Shown: positions 50,440-59,338 of the stretch, piece after piece | How the letters are laid out: the number at the start of each line of letters is the position of its first letter | Numbering within the stretch: position 1 is the first letter of the stretch | Position numbers and translations under genes: made by a program | Notes under the pieces: generated by a model | Databases searched by the model: none | Told to the model about the DNA's origin: nothing | What the model saw: only the letters and a program-made list of their open reading frames with translations | Source: PALSA-1296 sp038322815 | GTDB taxonomy: Bacteria > Bacteroidota > Ignavibacteria > Palsa-1295 | Assembly (NCBI GenBank): GCA_038322815.1 | Contig: JBBQGG010000006.1 | Location: forward strand, 17,859 to 81,858 | Length of the DNA: 64,000 bases | Reading direction: 5' to 3'

Positions 50440-51489
50440 TTATCCTATTGACATTTGGAAGGGAAATAAAATAAAGAATCTGGGTTTTGAATAAAATCTA
50501 TATGCCGGCGCCGGAAAATGCCAGTAGTTTAAACCTCTGCGCAAAAAATTAATAATTCCAATACTTGATTCAGGAATAAGCTTTTCCATATCGTAATCCA
50601 AAGAAATATACCATGCTTTTTTCCGGTAAATAAAAGCATCACCCAAGCGATAATCGGTATTTACCGTATTGATATTGTATCCTCCTACTCCAAGAGCAAG
50701 ATTAAGCCACTTCGGCCAGTAAGGCTTTGCAGCTTCGGGAAGCATTCCATGAATGTCCATCGTCAGATAATATGATTGCCCTCCGTAGTCTTCGATAGCA
50801 TTGACGGTCTGACCCGGAATATCAGGTTGGTTCTTAAGTAACTTATCTGTAGGAACGTAAAACCATTTGTAATTAAAATTTCTGAGAAAGGGGATTCTGT
50901 TTCGCAGCAGGTAAAATGTAGCTCCGGCAAGATCGGCTTTTGCATCCCCTCTGGAAAAACCCCAGTCGCGCGCAAATCCGTCTTCGATCTCTACATAAAA
51001 TTCCCATATTGCGCCTGAAAGAGCGCCAAATAATGTTGCTTGTGCAGAATCCATCCCTGCCCAGGTATAAGCTTCGTCAAAAAAATGAGAACTGTAATAT
51101 GCGCCGAACGTATGCCCGGCTTTATCGAAATCTGCTTGGTAGCTTGCATCTTCGATGACGTGAAATCTGACGCGCTGATTCTTCCACCATGCATTATACT
51201 GATATATATGGAGCAGAGTTATTGCACTAGCTAGGCTAAGGGTAGCGGCAATTGTGCGTGATGGGCTGATACTATCCTGAAGTGAGGAATTATTGACCGG
51301 ATGTGGTAATGCATCGTTCGAATCTCTCCCGATATAATTTTCCGTCAAAATTTGCGGAGTCATTCCGAAGCCGGTATAGTTTTTTTCATTTGGGAATAAC
51401 TTGTTGCTTATATTCAATTCCTGAGAGAATGAATTCCCTGCAAAGGCAATAGTGACAAGGAGGCTGATGAATAATATGAAATATTTCAT
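50440..51489 (-). CDS. DUF2279-like secreted protein in the metal-efflux operon
   Basis: 349 residues, signal peptide FILFISLLVTIAFAGNSFSQ. The core ADFDKAGHTFGAYYSSHFFD, then GALSGAIWEFYVEIEDGFAR and WGFSRGDAKADLAGA is the pattern of DUF2279/YfiM-like proteins (D-K-x-x-H ... E-x-x-D-G-F...D...N/A). The C-terminal half is rich in aromatic residues. Function unknown. It ends the co-directional run tolC-MFP-RND-51500-50440, with gaps of 10 and 11 bases, so co-transcription with the efflux genes is likely. Confidence 0.75.
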   Translation of the reverse strand: MKYFILFISLLVTIAFAGNSFSQELNISNKLFPNEKNYTGFGMTPQILTENYIGRDSNDALPHPVNNSSLQDSISPSRTIAATLSLASAITLLHIYQYNAWWKNQRVRFHVIEDASYQADFDKAGHTFGAYYSSHFFDEAYTWAGMDSAQATLFGALSGAIWEFYVEIEDGFARDWGFSRGDAKADLAGATFYLLRNRIPFLRNFNYKWFYVPTDKLLKNQPDIPGQTVNAIEDYGGQSYYLTMDIHGMLPEAAKPYWPKWLNLALGVGGYNINTVNTDYRLGDAFIYRKKAWYISLDYDMEKLIPESSIGIINFLRRGLNYWHFPAPAYRFYSKPRFFILFPFQMSIG

Positions 51490-51499
51490 TTCTTATGTT

Positions 51500-52087
51500 T
51501 TAATAATTAGGAAAACGAAGTCCGAGAGTGAAGCTGAAAAACCAACCCAGTCTCTGTCCTAAATAATCGAGCGGAATAAAACTGATTAAGGACTCACCCT
51601 CAGTTTCTTTCGAAAGTGCCCAGAGATACCCGGTTGATAAAGGCAGTTCGACTGATGCCAGAACTTGATGAATAGTCATGCCTAATCCAACAGACGAAAA
51701 AAATCTGTCAGGTGAATTCCCATAATACCATCTGAATTTTCCCGCCCATCCGTATGCATCCAACGGAAGAGCGGTTGATTGAAAGAGATTGAGAGCTTTG
51801 AAATTGAGAAAATTTATTTGAAGCTCTGCTGAGAAAAAAACATCTCCCAGAGGAATTTCAAAATACGGATTGAAAACCACCTTTGCCTCCGAAGAACCGT
51901 CGCGGAAGCCGGTTCCTAATCTCAGACCATAAGCATTTTTAATGCGCTGGAGTGAAATTTCATCTAAAGGATGCTCCACTATTGGTCCGACTGTAGACTG
52001 CGACCACGACGACTGAGAAATGAATGCGCATATCGTAGCTGTCACTATGATATGCAGTATTATTTGGATGGGTGTGTACATATTCAT
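51500..52087 (-). CDS. Putative outer-membrane protein in the metal-efflux operon
   Basis: 195 residues with a signal (IIVTATICAFISQSSWSQS). The rest shows outer-membrane strand patterns (YGLRLGTGFRDGSSEAKVVF, PYFEIPLGDVFFSAELQINF, GWFFSFTLGLRFPNY) and a C-terminal aromatic. It is about the size of an eight-stranded barrel. No family is recognised. It lies 11 bases after the RND gene and 10 before the DUF2279 gene. Confidence 0.65.
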   Translation of the reverse strand: MNMYTPIQIILHIIVTATICAFISQSSWSQSTVGPIVEHPLDEISLQRIKNAYGLRLGTGFRDGSSEAKVVFNPYFEIPLGDVFFSAELQINFLNFKALNLFQSTALPLDAYGWAGKFRWYYGNSPDRFFSSVGLGMTIHQVLASVELPLSTGYLWALSKETEGESLISFIPLDYLGQRLGWFFSFTLGLRFPNY

Positions 52088-52098
52088 AAGTTCAACTG

Positions 52099-55000
52099 TT
52101 AGTGAGTTGAGGTTATTTCGTCTGGATGATGTGGCAAATGCTTTAACTCTTCTTCATGTTCTCTCCGAAGTTCTTCTACATGTTGCTTTTCTTCAATTTC
52201 TTCAAGTTCCACTGCCGTGGCGATGCGGCTATGTTTCGAACGAGATTCAATTGTATAATAAAGCGCCGGAAGTACTAGCAGAGTCAGAAGCAGTGCGCTT
52301 GCCAGACCTCCGACTATAACAGTTGCCAGAGGTCTCTGAACGTCCGAGCCGATCCCGGTTGCAAGCGAAGCAGGGATCAATCCGAATAGTGCGACAAGCA
52401 TCATCATGAGAATCGGACGCAATTCGTCTCTCGATCCTTGTAATACGGCATCGCACAATGGCACATGTTTATCGAACCGCAAATGATTGAACCGGCTGAT
52501 CAGCAATACTCCCGACATAACGGCCACGCCAAAGAGAGAAATAAAACCTACCCCACTTGAAACGGAGAAATTAATAGACCTTGCCCAGAGTGCAAGAATG
52601 CCACCGACCAAAGCGAGAGGTACATTTACCAAAACGATAAGAGCATACTTTACTGATTTAAATGTAATGAAAAGCAATCCGAAAATAAGGAGAATCGTAA
52701 GGGGCACAATTACCAGTAGATGCTCTTTCGCGCGAGTAAGATTTTTAAATTGCCCACCCCAATCGATAGAATATCCTTTAGCAAGATGCAAAACTTTTCC
52801 TACGCGTTCCTGCGCATCGGCTACGAAACTTCCTTGATCCGTACCGCGGACATTTATACGAACGCCGATCTGATGGTGGCCGTCTTCACGAGCAATAATA
52901 GTTGCGCCGTCTTCGATCGTTATATCTGCGAGTTCGCCGATCGGTATATGCTGCCCGCTCGGAGAGGTAACGTCAAGCCTGGAAACTCCTTCGACCGAAG
53001 AACGAGTATTGGTTTGATAGCGAATAATAATATCGAATTTTCGTTCGCCTTCATAAAGTGAACTGATCGGTTTTCCGCCAACAGCAAGTTCGACAATATC
53101 TTCAACATCCTTCACATTGATCCCGTATCGCGCAGCAGCCTGGCGATTTACACGAATGAGTAGTTGTGCCTGATCACCTTCTTCTTCGAGTCCATATTCC
53201 GATGCTCCGGGTGTGCTTCGGATGACATTCAGAACCGTATCAGCATATAAGCGGAGTTTGGTGAGATCTTCGCCGTTTAAAAGTACGGCGAGATCGGATG
53301 CAGAGCCTGTTACCGCTTCGGTAACGTTATCGAGAATCGGCTGCGAAAATGAGAATGCAACTCCCGGAATTCGCGATTCAAGTTCTTTTTTAATTTCGAG
53401 CAGAAGTATCTTTTTATTAACTCCGGCGGGCCAGCTTTCATATTTATTCAGCTCGATATGTGTTTCAATTCGGTTATATCCGTACGGATCAGTGCCGTCA
53501 TCATTTCTGCCTAATTGAGTGATAACTGCACGAACCTCCGGATAAGCGCGGGCTACTTCGCGTATGATCGGCGGATATTTTGATGCTTCACTCAATGAAA
53601 TTCCGGCCGGCATTACGGTGCGAATGACGATCGCTCCTTCGTCGAGTTCCGGTAGGAATTCCGTTCCGAGTTTCCCGCCGATAGCTAATGATCCAAGAAC
53701 AACAGCAACTCCGGTAAGAAGAACAATAAGTCTCTGCTTTAATAATATTTCCGTGATTCTTTCGTAAGTTTTATCTATGAAAATGACAATAGGATTACGC
53801 CATTCTTTAACTTTTCCCGAACGAAACAGAAATGTCGCAAGAACTGGAACAACGGTCAGAGCTAAAAGTAAGGAGCCTGCAATAGCATATGAAATCGTAT
53901 ATCCCATAGGGCTGAAAAGCTTGCCCTCAACTCTTCTGAGAGTGAAGAGCGGGAGATACGCAACGATGATAATGATCACTGCAAAGAAAATTTGCTTATC
54001 GACATCTTGTGTTGCCTCTACAATAAGCCGGAAGACTCCTTTTGTTTTTCGCTCTTCTTCGGGAGTATGAGTCAGCCGCCGCATTATTGCCTCAGTCATG
54101 ATGACGGCTCCATCAACGATAATACCAAAATCAATTGCCCCTAAGGAGAGAAGATTTGCCGGAATACCCGTCAATCGCATCACGATAAAGGCCCACAAAA
54201 GAGCCAGGGGAATGGTAATTGCAGTTAAAAGAGCAGCGCGAACATTGCCGAGGAAAAAAAGAAGAACAATAACAACGATCGTCACGCCTTCAATGAGAGT
54301 CCTGCTTACGGTACTGAGCGTGTTTTCGACAAGTTCAGTGCGGTCATAAAGAGTGACAAGTGTTACTCCCTCAGGAAGGCCTGCTTTAATTTCCTCTAAT
54401 TTTTCTTTTACTCCGGTCAACACCTCGCTCGGATTTTCGCCACGGCGCATGAGGATCAATCCCTGCACGCCATTCGGATAATCTATTTTTCTTCTGTTAT
54501 CGGTATATCCGACTAAACCGGATGGTGGCAAGGCAGTTATTTCAACGGTGCCAACGTCCCGGACAAAAACAGCGCTTCCCGTCGTTGCATTAGCGCTGAG
54601 AACAATAGATTCAATATCATCAGGGGTGCGGATACGTCCGATCCCCCTGATCGAAAGTGCCTGAGAGCCACGCTCAAGAACATTACCTCCTGTATTCGCA
54701 TTGTTTGCCTGAATCGCAGTTTGCACAGTATTCACTGTCAACGCGTATTTGCGAAGTTTGATAGGGTCGAGTACTACGCTGAATTGCTTCACAAGGCCGC
54801 CGAAATTCTGCACGTCAGTGACACCTTTGACTTGCAATAACTTTGGAGTAATTACCCAGTCCTGCAATGTGCGTAGATCCATCGGCGTATAATTAGGAGT
54901 GCCTTCGATCATATAACGATATATCTCTCCAACTGGAGTTGTCAGCGGCCCGATGCCTGACTGGACTCCATCGGGCAATGTGGCATCTCCGATCTTTTGA

Positions 55001-55332
55001 AGTACTTGCTGCCGTGCGAAATAATCGTCGGTACCTTCTTCGAAAGTAAGTTTCACGATTGAAAGCCCGAAGATCGTGCGCGATCTGCGGCTGATGACTT
55101 TCGGAACTCCGTTGAGCGCCCGCTCCATCGGAATCGTAACCTGTTCCTCTACTTCAGAAGCAGCTCTGCCGGGGAATTGCGTAATGACATCTACTTCCGT
55201 ATCGGCAACATCGGGATATGCTTCGATCTTTAAAGTCAGGTATGAAACAATACCGCCGACAATAATGAAGAGCGCCATAAAGAGCGTCAAAGCTCGTTGG
55301 CGGAGGGCAAAGTGAACAAATTTACGTATCAT
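52099..55332 (-). CDS. Heavy-metal RND efflux pump, CusA/CzcA type
   Basis: 1077 residues. This inner-membrane proton-driven pump moves metal ions out through a tripartite channel. IEAYPDVADTEVDVITQFPG opens the first periplasmic domain. LGAIDFGIIVDGAVIMTE near residue 400 is the HME-RND helix 4 motif with the proton-relay acidic residue. GTEFLPELDEGAIVI and SGVGFISLFGVAVMSGVLLI are also typical of HME pumps rather than drug pumps. The C-terminal tail is long and His/Glu-rich (EEKQHVEELRREHEEELKHL, then PHHPDEITSTH), a possible cytoplasmic metal-binding extension. Whether it exports Cu/Ag or Co/Zn/Cd is not certain. Confidence 0.93.
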   Translation of the reverse strand: MIRKFVHFALRQRALTLFMALFIIVGGIVSYLTLKIEAYPDVADTEVDVITQFPGRAASEVEEQVTIPMERALNGVPKVISRRSRTIFGLSIVKLTFEEGTDDYFARQQVLQKIGDATLPDGVQSGIGPLTTPVGEIYRYMIEGTPNYTPMDLRTLQDWVITPKLLQVKGVTDVQNFGGLVKQFSVVLDPIKLRKYALTVNTVQTAIQANNANTGGNVLERGSQALSIRGIGRIRTPDDIESIVLSANATTGSAVFVRDVGTVEITALPPSGLVGYTDNRRKIDYPNGVQGLILMRRGENPSEVLTGVKEKLEEIKAGLPEGVTLVTLYDRTELVENTLSTVSRTLIEGVTIVVIVLLFFLGNVRAALLTAITIPLALLWAFIVMRLTGIPANLLSLGAIDFGIIVDGAVIMTEAIMRRLTHTPEEERKTKGVFRLIVEATQDVDKQIFFAVIIIIVAYLPLFTLRRVEGKLFSPMGYTISYAIAGSLLLALTVVPVLATFLFRSGKVKEWRNPIVIFIDKTYERITEILLKQRLIVLLTGVAVVLGSLAIGGKLGTEFLPELDEGAIVIRTVMPAGISLSEASKYPPIIREVARAYPEVRAVITQLGRNDDGTDPYGYNRIETHIELNKYESWPAGVNKKILLLEIKKELESRIPGVAFSFSQPILDNVTEAVTGSASDLAVLLNGEDLTKLRLYADTVLNVIRSTPGASEYGLEEEGDQAQLLIRVNRQAAARYGINVKDVEDIVELAVGGKPISSLYEGERKFDIIIRYQTNTRSSVEGVSRLDVTSPSGQHIPIGELADITIEDGATIIAREDGHHQIGVRINVRGTDQGSFVADAQERVGKVLHLAKGYSIDWGGQFKNLTRAKEHLLVIVPLTILLIFGLLFITFKSVKYALIVLVNVPLALVGGILALWARSINFSVSSGVGFISLFGVAVMSGVLLISRFNHLRFDKHVPLCDAVLQGSRDELRPILMMMLVALFGLIPASLATGIGSDVQRPLATVIVGGLASALLLTLLVLPALYYTIESRSKHSRIATAVELEEIEEKQHVEELRREHEEELKHLPHHPDEITSTH

Positions 55333-55359
55333 GAATTTTTTGTTTGCTTTTAAGGTAAT

Positions 55360-56358
55360 TTATCCGCCAAAGCTTAAGCCTTTCAAGAGCATGGATCCTT
55401 CACTGACTACTATTTCTCCTTCTTGTAATCCGTTCAGAATTATAAAATATCCGCTCGGCTGTGAACCGACATGGACTTCGCGTCTCTCAAATGTTTTGCC
55501 ATCTTTCGTGACAAAAACATACGACTTTCCTTGTACCGAAAGTACTGCCCCTTTGGGGACGACGAACCTTTTCGCAACGTCGATACCGAATGCAGCACGA
55601 GCAAACATTCCCGGGCGTAGTATTTTTGTTTGATTCGGAAGTTGAATGCGAACATTGAATGCGCGCGTCACAGGATCGAGCGCTTTACCGATCTCCAATA
55701 CTCTTCCGTGAAGGGTTTCACCTTTATAAGCATCGAGAACGATCTGAGCGTCTTCTCCGAGCTGCACATTTCCTATTTCATCCTCGGCAACTGTTGCGAT
55801 GAGCAAGGAGACGTTCGGAGAAAGTCTCGCCAGATCTTCCGGTGATATCCCAATCGCAAGGAGGCGGGATCTTAAACCGGTCTGGGTGGCTACAACAGCG
55901 CGGTGATCGCTTTCCGCCTGCGTTACATCTTTTCCCGCAACTGCATTATGAGAGAAAAGATCGCGCAGACGCTCGACTTCATGCTGGGAATGCGCGAGAT
56001 CATTTTTTACCTTCGTGTAATCTGTATATAACTGCGTAAGATCCTGGCTCTCGAAGACTGGAACAGGTGGCATCCCTTTTTCCGAAGTCATCGTAACGAC
56101 GATGCGCGCTGGAGCCTGCGTGGTCAGAGTAAGCCTTTTGACCATGGACGTATCAGTCTTCAGGATAAAGCGCGAGGAATCGTTGTCATCGAATGTGACA
56201 ATTGCTCCACCTTGAGTGATTTGCGGCATTCTCCGAGTCAGGCTTTGCAGCTTTACCGATCCGGTTTCCTTACTGTCGGTTGAACTGCAGGCACTGAGTG
56301 AATACATTGCAGCGAATGCAATGACGATAAAAAATATTGTTGCGTTATTATTTTTCAT
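55360..56358 (-). CDS. RND periplasmic adaptor (membrane fusion protein), CusB/CzcB type
   Basis: 332 residues. N-terminal AFAAMYSLSACSS gives a lipoprotein signal. The alpha-hairpin (LTQLYTDYTKVKNDLAHSQH then EVERLRDLFSHNAVAGKDVT) docks TolC. VAEDEIGNVQLGEDAQIVLD is lipoyl/beta-barrel and DPVTRAFNVRIQLPN the beta-barrel domain. FVVPKGAVLSVQGKSYVFVT is the membrane-proximal part. The ATG overlaps the TolC-family gene by 11 bases. It bridges the pump and the outer-membrane channel. The N-terminal metal-chaperone domain of some CusB proteins is short or absent. Confidence 0.9.
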   Translation of the reverse strand: MKNNNATIFFIVIAFAAMYSLSACSSTDSKETGSVKLQSLTRRMPQITQGGAIVTFDDNDSSRFILKTDTSMVKRLTLTTQAPARIVVTMTSEKGMPPVPVFESQDLTQLYTDYTKVKNDLAHSQHEVERLRDLFSHNAVAGKDVTQAESDHRAVVATQTGLRSRLLAIGISPEDLARLSPNVSLLIATVAEDEIGNVQLGEDAQIVLDAYKGETLHGRVLEIGKALDPVTRAFNVRIQLPNQTKILRPGMFARAAFGIDVAKRFVVPKGAVLSVQGKSYVFVTKDGKTFERREVHVGSQPSGYFIILNGLQEGEIVVSEGSMLLKGLSFGG

Positions 56359-57646
56359 AGAGAAGATCCTTTCCGATAATTGCGTTGAGCGTTAAAAGAC
56401 TTTTTGCGTAATCTGCGAGAGCATTGTAATACAAAGTGCGAAGTTCATTGTACGTCCTGGCTGCGTCAAGGTAATCCACGAGTGACGTTCCCCCTCGCCG
56501 ATAGGCAAATTCGACGGCGTTGCGGACGTTGCTGGATTTTTGAAGAATATTATTTTGCAGAATTGAAACGGCATTCTGTTTTACGAGCACGTCGTTTCGG
56601 GCATTCGTAATATCTGCTCGAAGTTTTAATCGGGCGGCTTCAGTATTGAATTTTGCCTGGCTGATCCTAACCTCTGCTTTTTCGATCTCACCCTGGTTAC
56701 GGTCAAAGATCTTCAATGGTACTGAGAGTGTCGTTCCGTAAAAACTCACGCCTGTTTGCCTGGTGAAATCGAGAGAGACATTCAGATCAATAGAAGCAAG
56801 TGCCTTTTGTAATTCAAGATTTGCACTGTCCGCTTTTTCGGTGGCTTTCAAAGCGCGGATATCAGGGCGTTCAATCTCTGCGACTCTGACGAGTGAATCT
56901 ACGATCGGGATTTCACCGATCTTATCCTGCAGTAGAGGATCAAAGACTGAAATATCCGGACGAATCTCAGTGAAAAGCGCTGTGCCCGTTCTTCCCAGCA
57001 GATTAAGCAGCGTGATCTTTGCCGAGCGAAATGTATTCTCCAGTGTCGCTGTCGTTAAGAAATATTTATCGCGCTCGACTTCCGTACGTGCCAACTCCAT
57101 TGCGGAAATATCTTTCCCGGCAACGCGGTACCTCGAAAGTATGACTGCTGAATCCAGCAAAGCGAGATTTTCTTTTGCTTCGATGAGTTCTTGTGCCGAG
57201 CTTGCGAAATCGATATATGCGTTTTGGACTGCAAGCTTGTACTGGCGAATGATATCTCCATATTGCTCGGCAGTCAGATTGGTCGATGCTTCTGCAAATG
57301 CAATTCGCCTGTCCCTTTTCCCTCCGAGTTCTATCGGCATGCCGAGCGATAATCCGTAGTATTTATCTAGAGGTCTGAGCCCATTGCTTGGTCCGATATC
57401 TCCGATAGCGGTTAATGTAGGATTCGGGCGCAGATGCGCAGTCGTTTCATCGGCTTTGGCGGCATTGATCTCGAACTTTGACGCCTGAAGTACCTCGCTA
57501 TGTTCAAGCGCTTCGTTTATAGCTTGTTTTAAAGTAAGCTCTTCTGCTACTGGAGTTTGTGCTCTGCCTGATCCGATTACAACCAATATCAATCCGAGCT
57601 GCAAGAGCAGGTGTATAATGAAATTATTTTTTATATGCAACTGCAT
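56348..57646 (-). CDS. TolC-family outer-membrane efflux channel, CusC/CzcC type
   Basis: 432 residues with signal sequence (FIIHLLLQLGLILVVIGS then GRAQTP). EELTLKQAINEALEHSEVLQ opens the OEP domain. AQEQ-like coiled coils (SSAQELIEAKENLALLDSAV and KAEVRISQAKFNTEAARLKL) form two repeats of the periplasmic helical barrel. RRGGTSLVDYLDAARTYNEL is a typical conserved region. First of the three efflux genes, with a 118-base gap after the upstream small gene. Confidence 0.9.
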   Translation of the reverse strand: MQLHIKNNFIIHLLLQLGLILVVIGSGRAQTPVAEELTLKQAINEALEHSEVLQASKFEINAAKADETTAHLRPNPTLTAIGDIGPSNGLRPLDKYYGLSLGMPIELGGKRDRRIAFAEASTNLTAEQYGDIIRQYKLAVQNAYIDFASSAQELIEAKENLALLDSAVILSRYRVAGKDISAMELARTEVERDKYFLTTATLENTFRSAKITLLNLLGRTGTALFTEIRPDISVFDPLLQDKIGEIPIVDSLVRVAEIERPDIRALKATEKADSANLELQKALASIDLNVSLDFTRQTGVSFYGTTLSVPLKIFDRNQGEIEKAEVRISQAKFNTEAARLKLRADITNARNDVLVKQNAVSILQNNILQKSSNVRNAVEFAYRRGGTSLVDYLDAARTYNELRTLYYNALADYAKSLLTLNAIIGKDLLYEK

Positions 57647-57764
57647 AAAAAATTAAAAATGAAAAATTGAGAATTGCAAAAGCGTAAGAATTAGGCTAAG
57701 ACTAATTCTTTGGTAATTTGTCGAGTTAGGAATAGGGCGCTATATTACCCTAAGAGGAAAGGAC

Positions 57765-58253
57765 TTAAATTAAAATGCGTTGATAGGAGATCGTACGATC
57801 GAGGCAGGGAATCATATCCTCAGCCAGGGCTTCGGATTCGGGACGCGGCAGTTCACCAACGTTGGCGAATGAGGATGAAAGAAGGGCATCGTCGATACCG
57901 GGGCTATCCTCATCTTCACTAATAACATTTTTTACCAGATTCTCGCCTCTTAAGCGGCGAGCATCTTTAGAAGTAAATTTTTGCTGATCGTTCGAGCGGA
58001 TAGGAGCATCGAAAGCAGAGCGATGATACTTGGAGCCAGTATCGAATAACGAATCAGAGATTGAGGGATCGTCTACGAAGGTGACATCACCCTTCAAAGA
58101 AGCATAGAGGACATCTATATTAATAGTATCGGAGACGAAAAGCGCAAGATAGAGCACGAAGACGATCTGTCCGGCAACGCGCATAGCTTTCTGCATGCGC
58201 GGCGTGCTTGCAAAATGAGACTCTGTCGAAATGGATCGGATCGTTCTGAGCAT
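57765..58253 (-). CDS. Small single-span protein with acidic tail, unknown
   Basis: 162 residues, possibly starting at an internal ATG at 58196 (MQKAMRVAGQ). One membrane helix (AGQIVFVLYLALFVSDTINI) is followed by a Ser/Asp/Glu-rich domain (FVDDPSISDSLFDTGSKYHR, then NLVKNVISEDEDSPGIDDAL). I recognise no family. It is on the same strand as the metal-efflux operon and just upstream. Metal binding by the acidic tail is speculative. It could also be unrelated to it. Confidence 0.45.
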   Translation of the reverse strand: MLRTIRSISTESHFASTPRMQKAMRVAGQIVFVLYLALFVSDTINIDVLYASLKGDVTFVDDPSISDSLFDTGSKYHRSAFDAPIRSNDQQKFTSKDARRLRGENLVKNVISEDEDSPGIDDALLSSSFANVGELPRPESEALAEDMIPCLDRTISYQRILI

Positions 58254-58434
58254 AACTAGAACCTTATTACAAAAAAAGCGTCAAAAAGTTTCAGGGAAGT
58301 CCGATATGCTTTATTAGAATGGGGCGAAGGACTGAAGCCTGAGCCCATTATTGAAACAGACTTCGGACTCCTGTCGTCAGGCTGTTTGAGGGAACTTCAC
58401 TTCCACATTAACGCTTTTTGAGGAGCATAATTTT

Positions 58435-58522
58435 GGAAGGGTGCAAGAGTGGCTTAATTGGCTCGCTTGGAAAGCGTGTGTTACAGGTAACTGTACCGAG
58501 AGTTCGAATCTCTCCCCTTCCG
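58435..58522 (+). tRNA. tRNA-Ser (anticodon GGA)
   Basis: 88 bases. Acceptor stem GGAAGGG/CCCTTCC, anticodon loop TTGGAAA (GGA, reads UCC/UCU), a class II variable arm (TTACAGGTAACTGTA) and T arm GAGAGTTCGAATCTCTC. The anticodon stem has one T-T mismatch (CTCGC against GCGTG). CCA is not encoded. Similar in sequence to tRNA-Ser(GGA) of other bacteria. Confidence 0.93.
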
Positions 58523-58576
58523 CTTCCTGGCAGTTGTTAGTCTTTAGCAGAGATTGATTGCTACTGTCTAAAATAG

Positions 58577-59152
58577 CTACGACATTTTTGTCATCATTGG
58601 CTTCATCCTCCAGGCAATAACCAATCCTGCAAGTGTCCAACCGATAATATCATCTGCGGCAAGGTTCAGAGAGAAACTTGTTGAGTAACCCATAAATGCC
58701 CAATCTCCCAGACGGGCTGTAATGGCAAGAAAAATTCCTACCATCATCACGAAGCGGACGCGCGCTCCGTATTTCGAGGCAAGTGACCACGATAGTTTCC
58801 CAAGTAGTGAGGCGGCGATCATTGATGATAGGAATAGAACAAAGAAGCCTTTGAGCATATACATCAGATCAAATCCTGCATAACCTGTGGTGGAATAATG
58901 CAGCATGGCAACCGGTCCGCTTTTCATTTTTTCAAGGTGTGCTTTTTTTTCAGCATCATTATCTCCCGGCATAGCAGGGATCATGTATGTGCCTGTTTCT
59001 GCATTGCCGGATCTCAGCGCTGAAACAACAACATCTTCATTCGAAAGTGAATGCGCCGTCATCTTATGAAAGGGCAACACCTCCCAAGAAAAAAAACCCC
59101 AGAAAAATAACACTAACGCTCCCAAAAAACCTGCAAGTATGATACGTCCCAT
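58577..59152 (-). CDS. Conserved four-helix membrane protein, unknown
   Basis: 191 residues. A first helix IILAGFLGALVLFFWGFFSW, then a periplasmic loop (LSNEDVVVSALRSGNAETGT, YMIPAMPGDNDAEKKAHLEK), followed by three helices (MLKGFFVLFLSSMIAASLLG, VMMVGIFLAITARLGDWAFM, DDIIGWTLAGLVIAWRMKPM). The pattern matches a conserved uncharacterised family. An AGGAG sequence precedes the ATG, one of the few clear Shine-Dalgarno motifs in the window. A -7 box lies at 59205-59212. No function is assigned. Confidence 0.7.
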   Translation of the reverse strand: MGRIILAGFLGALVLFFWGFFSWEVLPFHKMTAHSLSNEDVVVSALRSGNAETGTYMIPAMPGDNDAEKKAHLEKMKSGPVAMLHYSTTGYAGFDLMYMLKGFFVLFLSSMIAASLLGKLSWSLASKYGARVRFVMMVGIFLAITARLGDWAFMGYSTSFSLNLAADDIIGWTLAGLVIAWRMKPMMTKMS

Positions 59153-59204
59153 AATATGCTCCTTTTTTTGTGTGAGTAAAACAAAATGGTCGAATGACCG
59201 GATT

Positions 59205-59212
59205 CAAAGATA
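59205..59212 (-). promoter_or_regulatory. -7 box (TATCTTTG) for the membrane protein at 58577
   Basis: TATCTTTG on the minus strand with TTTG 20 bases upstream, 52 bases before the ATG. Confidence 0.6.
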
Positions 59213-59283
59213 AGCAATTTTTAGCTAAAATCCAAATCCGGCCTGAGTTTATTGGATTTTAAAAATTTTCGGTAGAATATTTG

Positions 59284-59291
59284 TAACTTTG
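59284..59291 (+). promoter_or_regulatory. -7 box (TAACTTTG) for the BNR/FN3 T9SS gene
   Basis: TAACTTTG on the plus strand, 47 bases before the ATG at 59339. No good TTG is found at 19-20 bases upstream. Confidence 0.45.
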
Positions 59292-59338
59292 AATTCATTT
59301 TAGCATTCTATTTATTAGTAAATTCGCCTTGTAATCCT

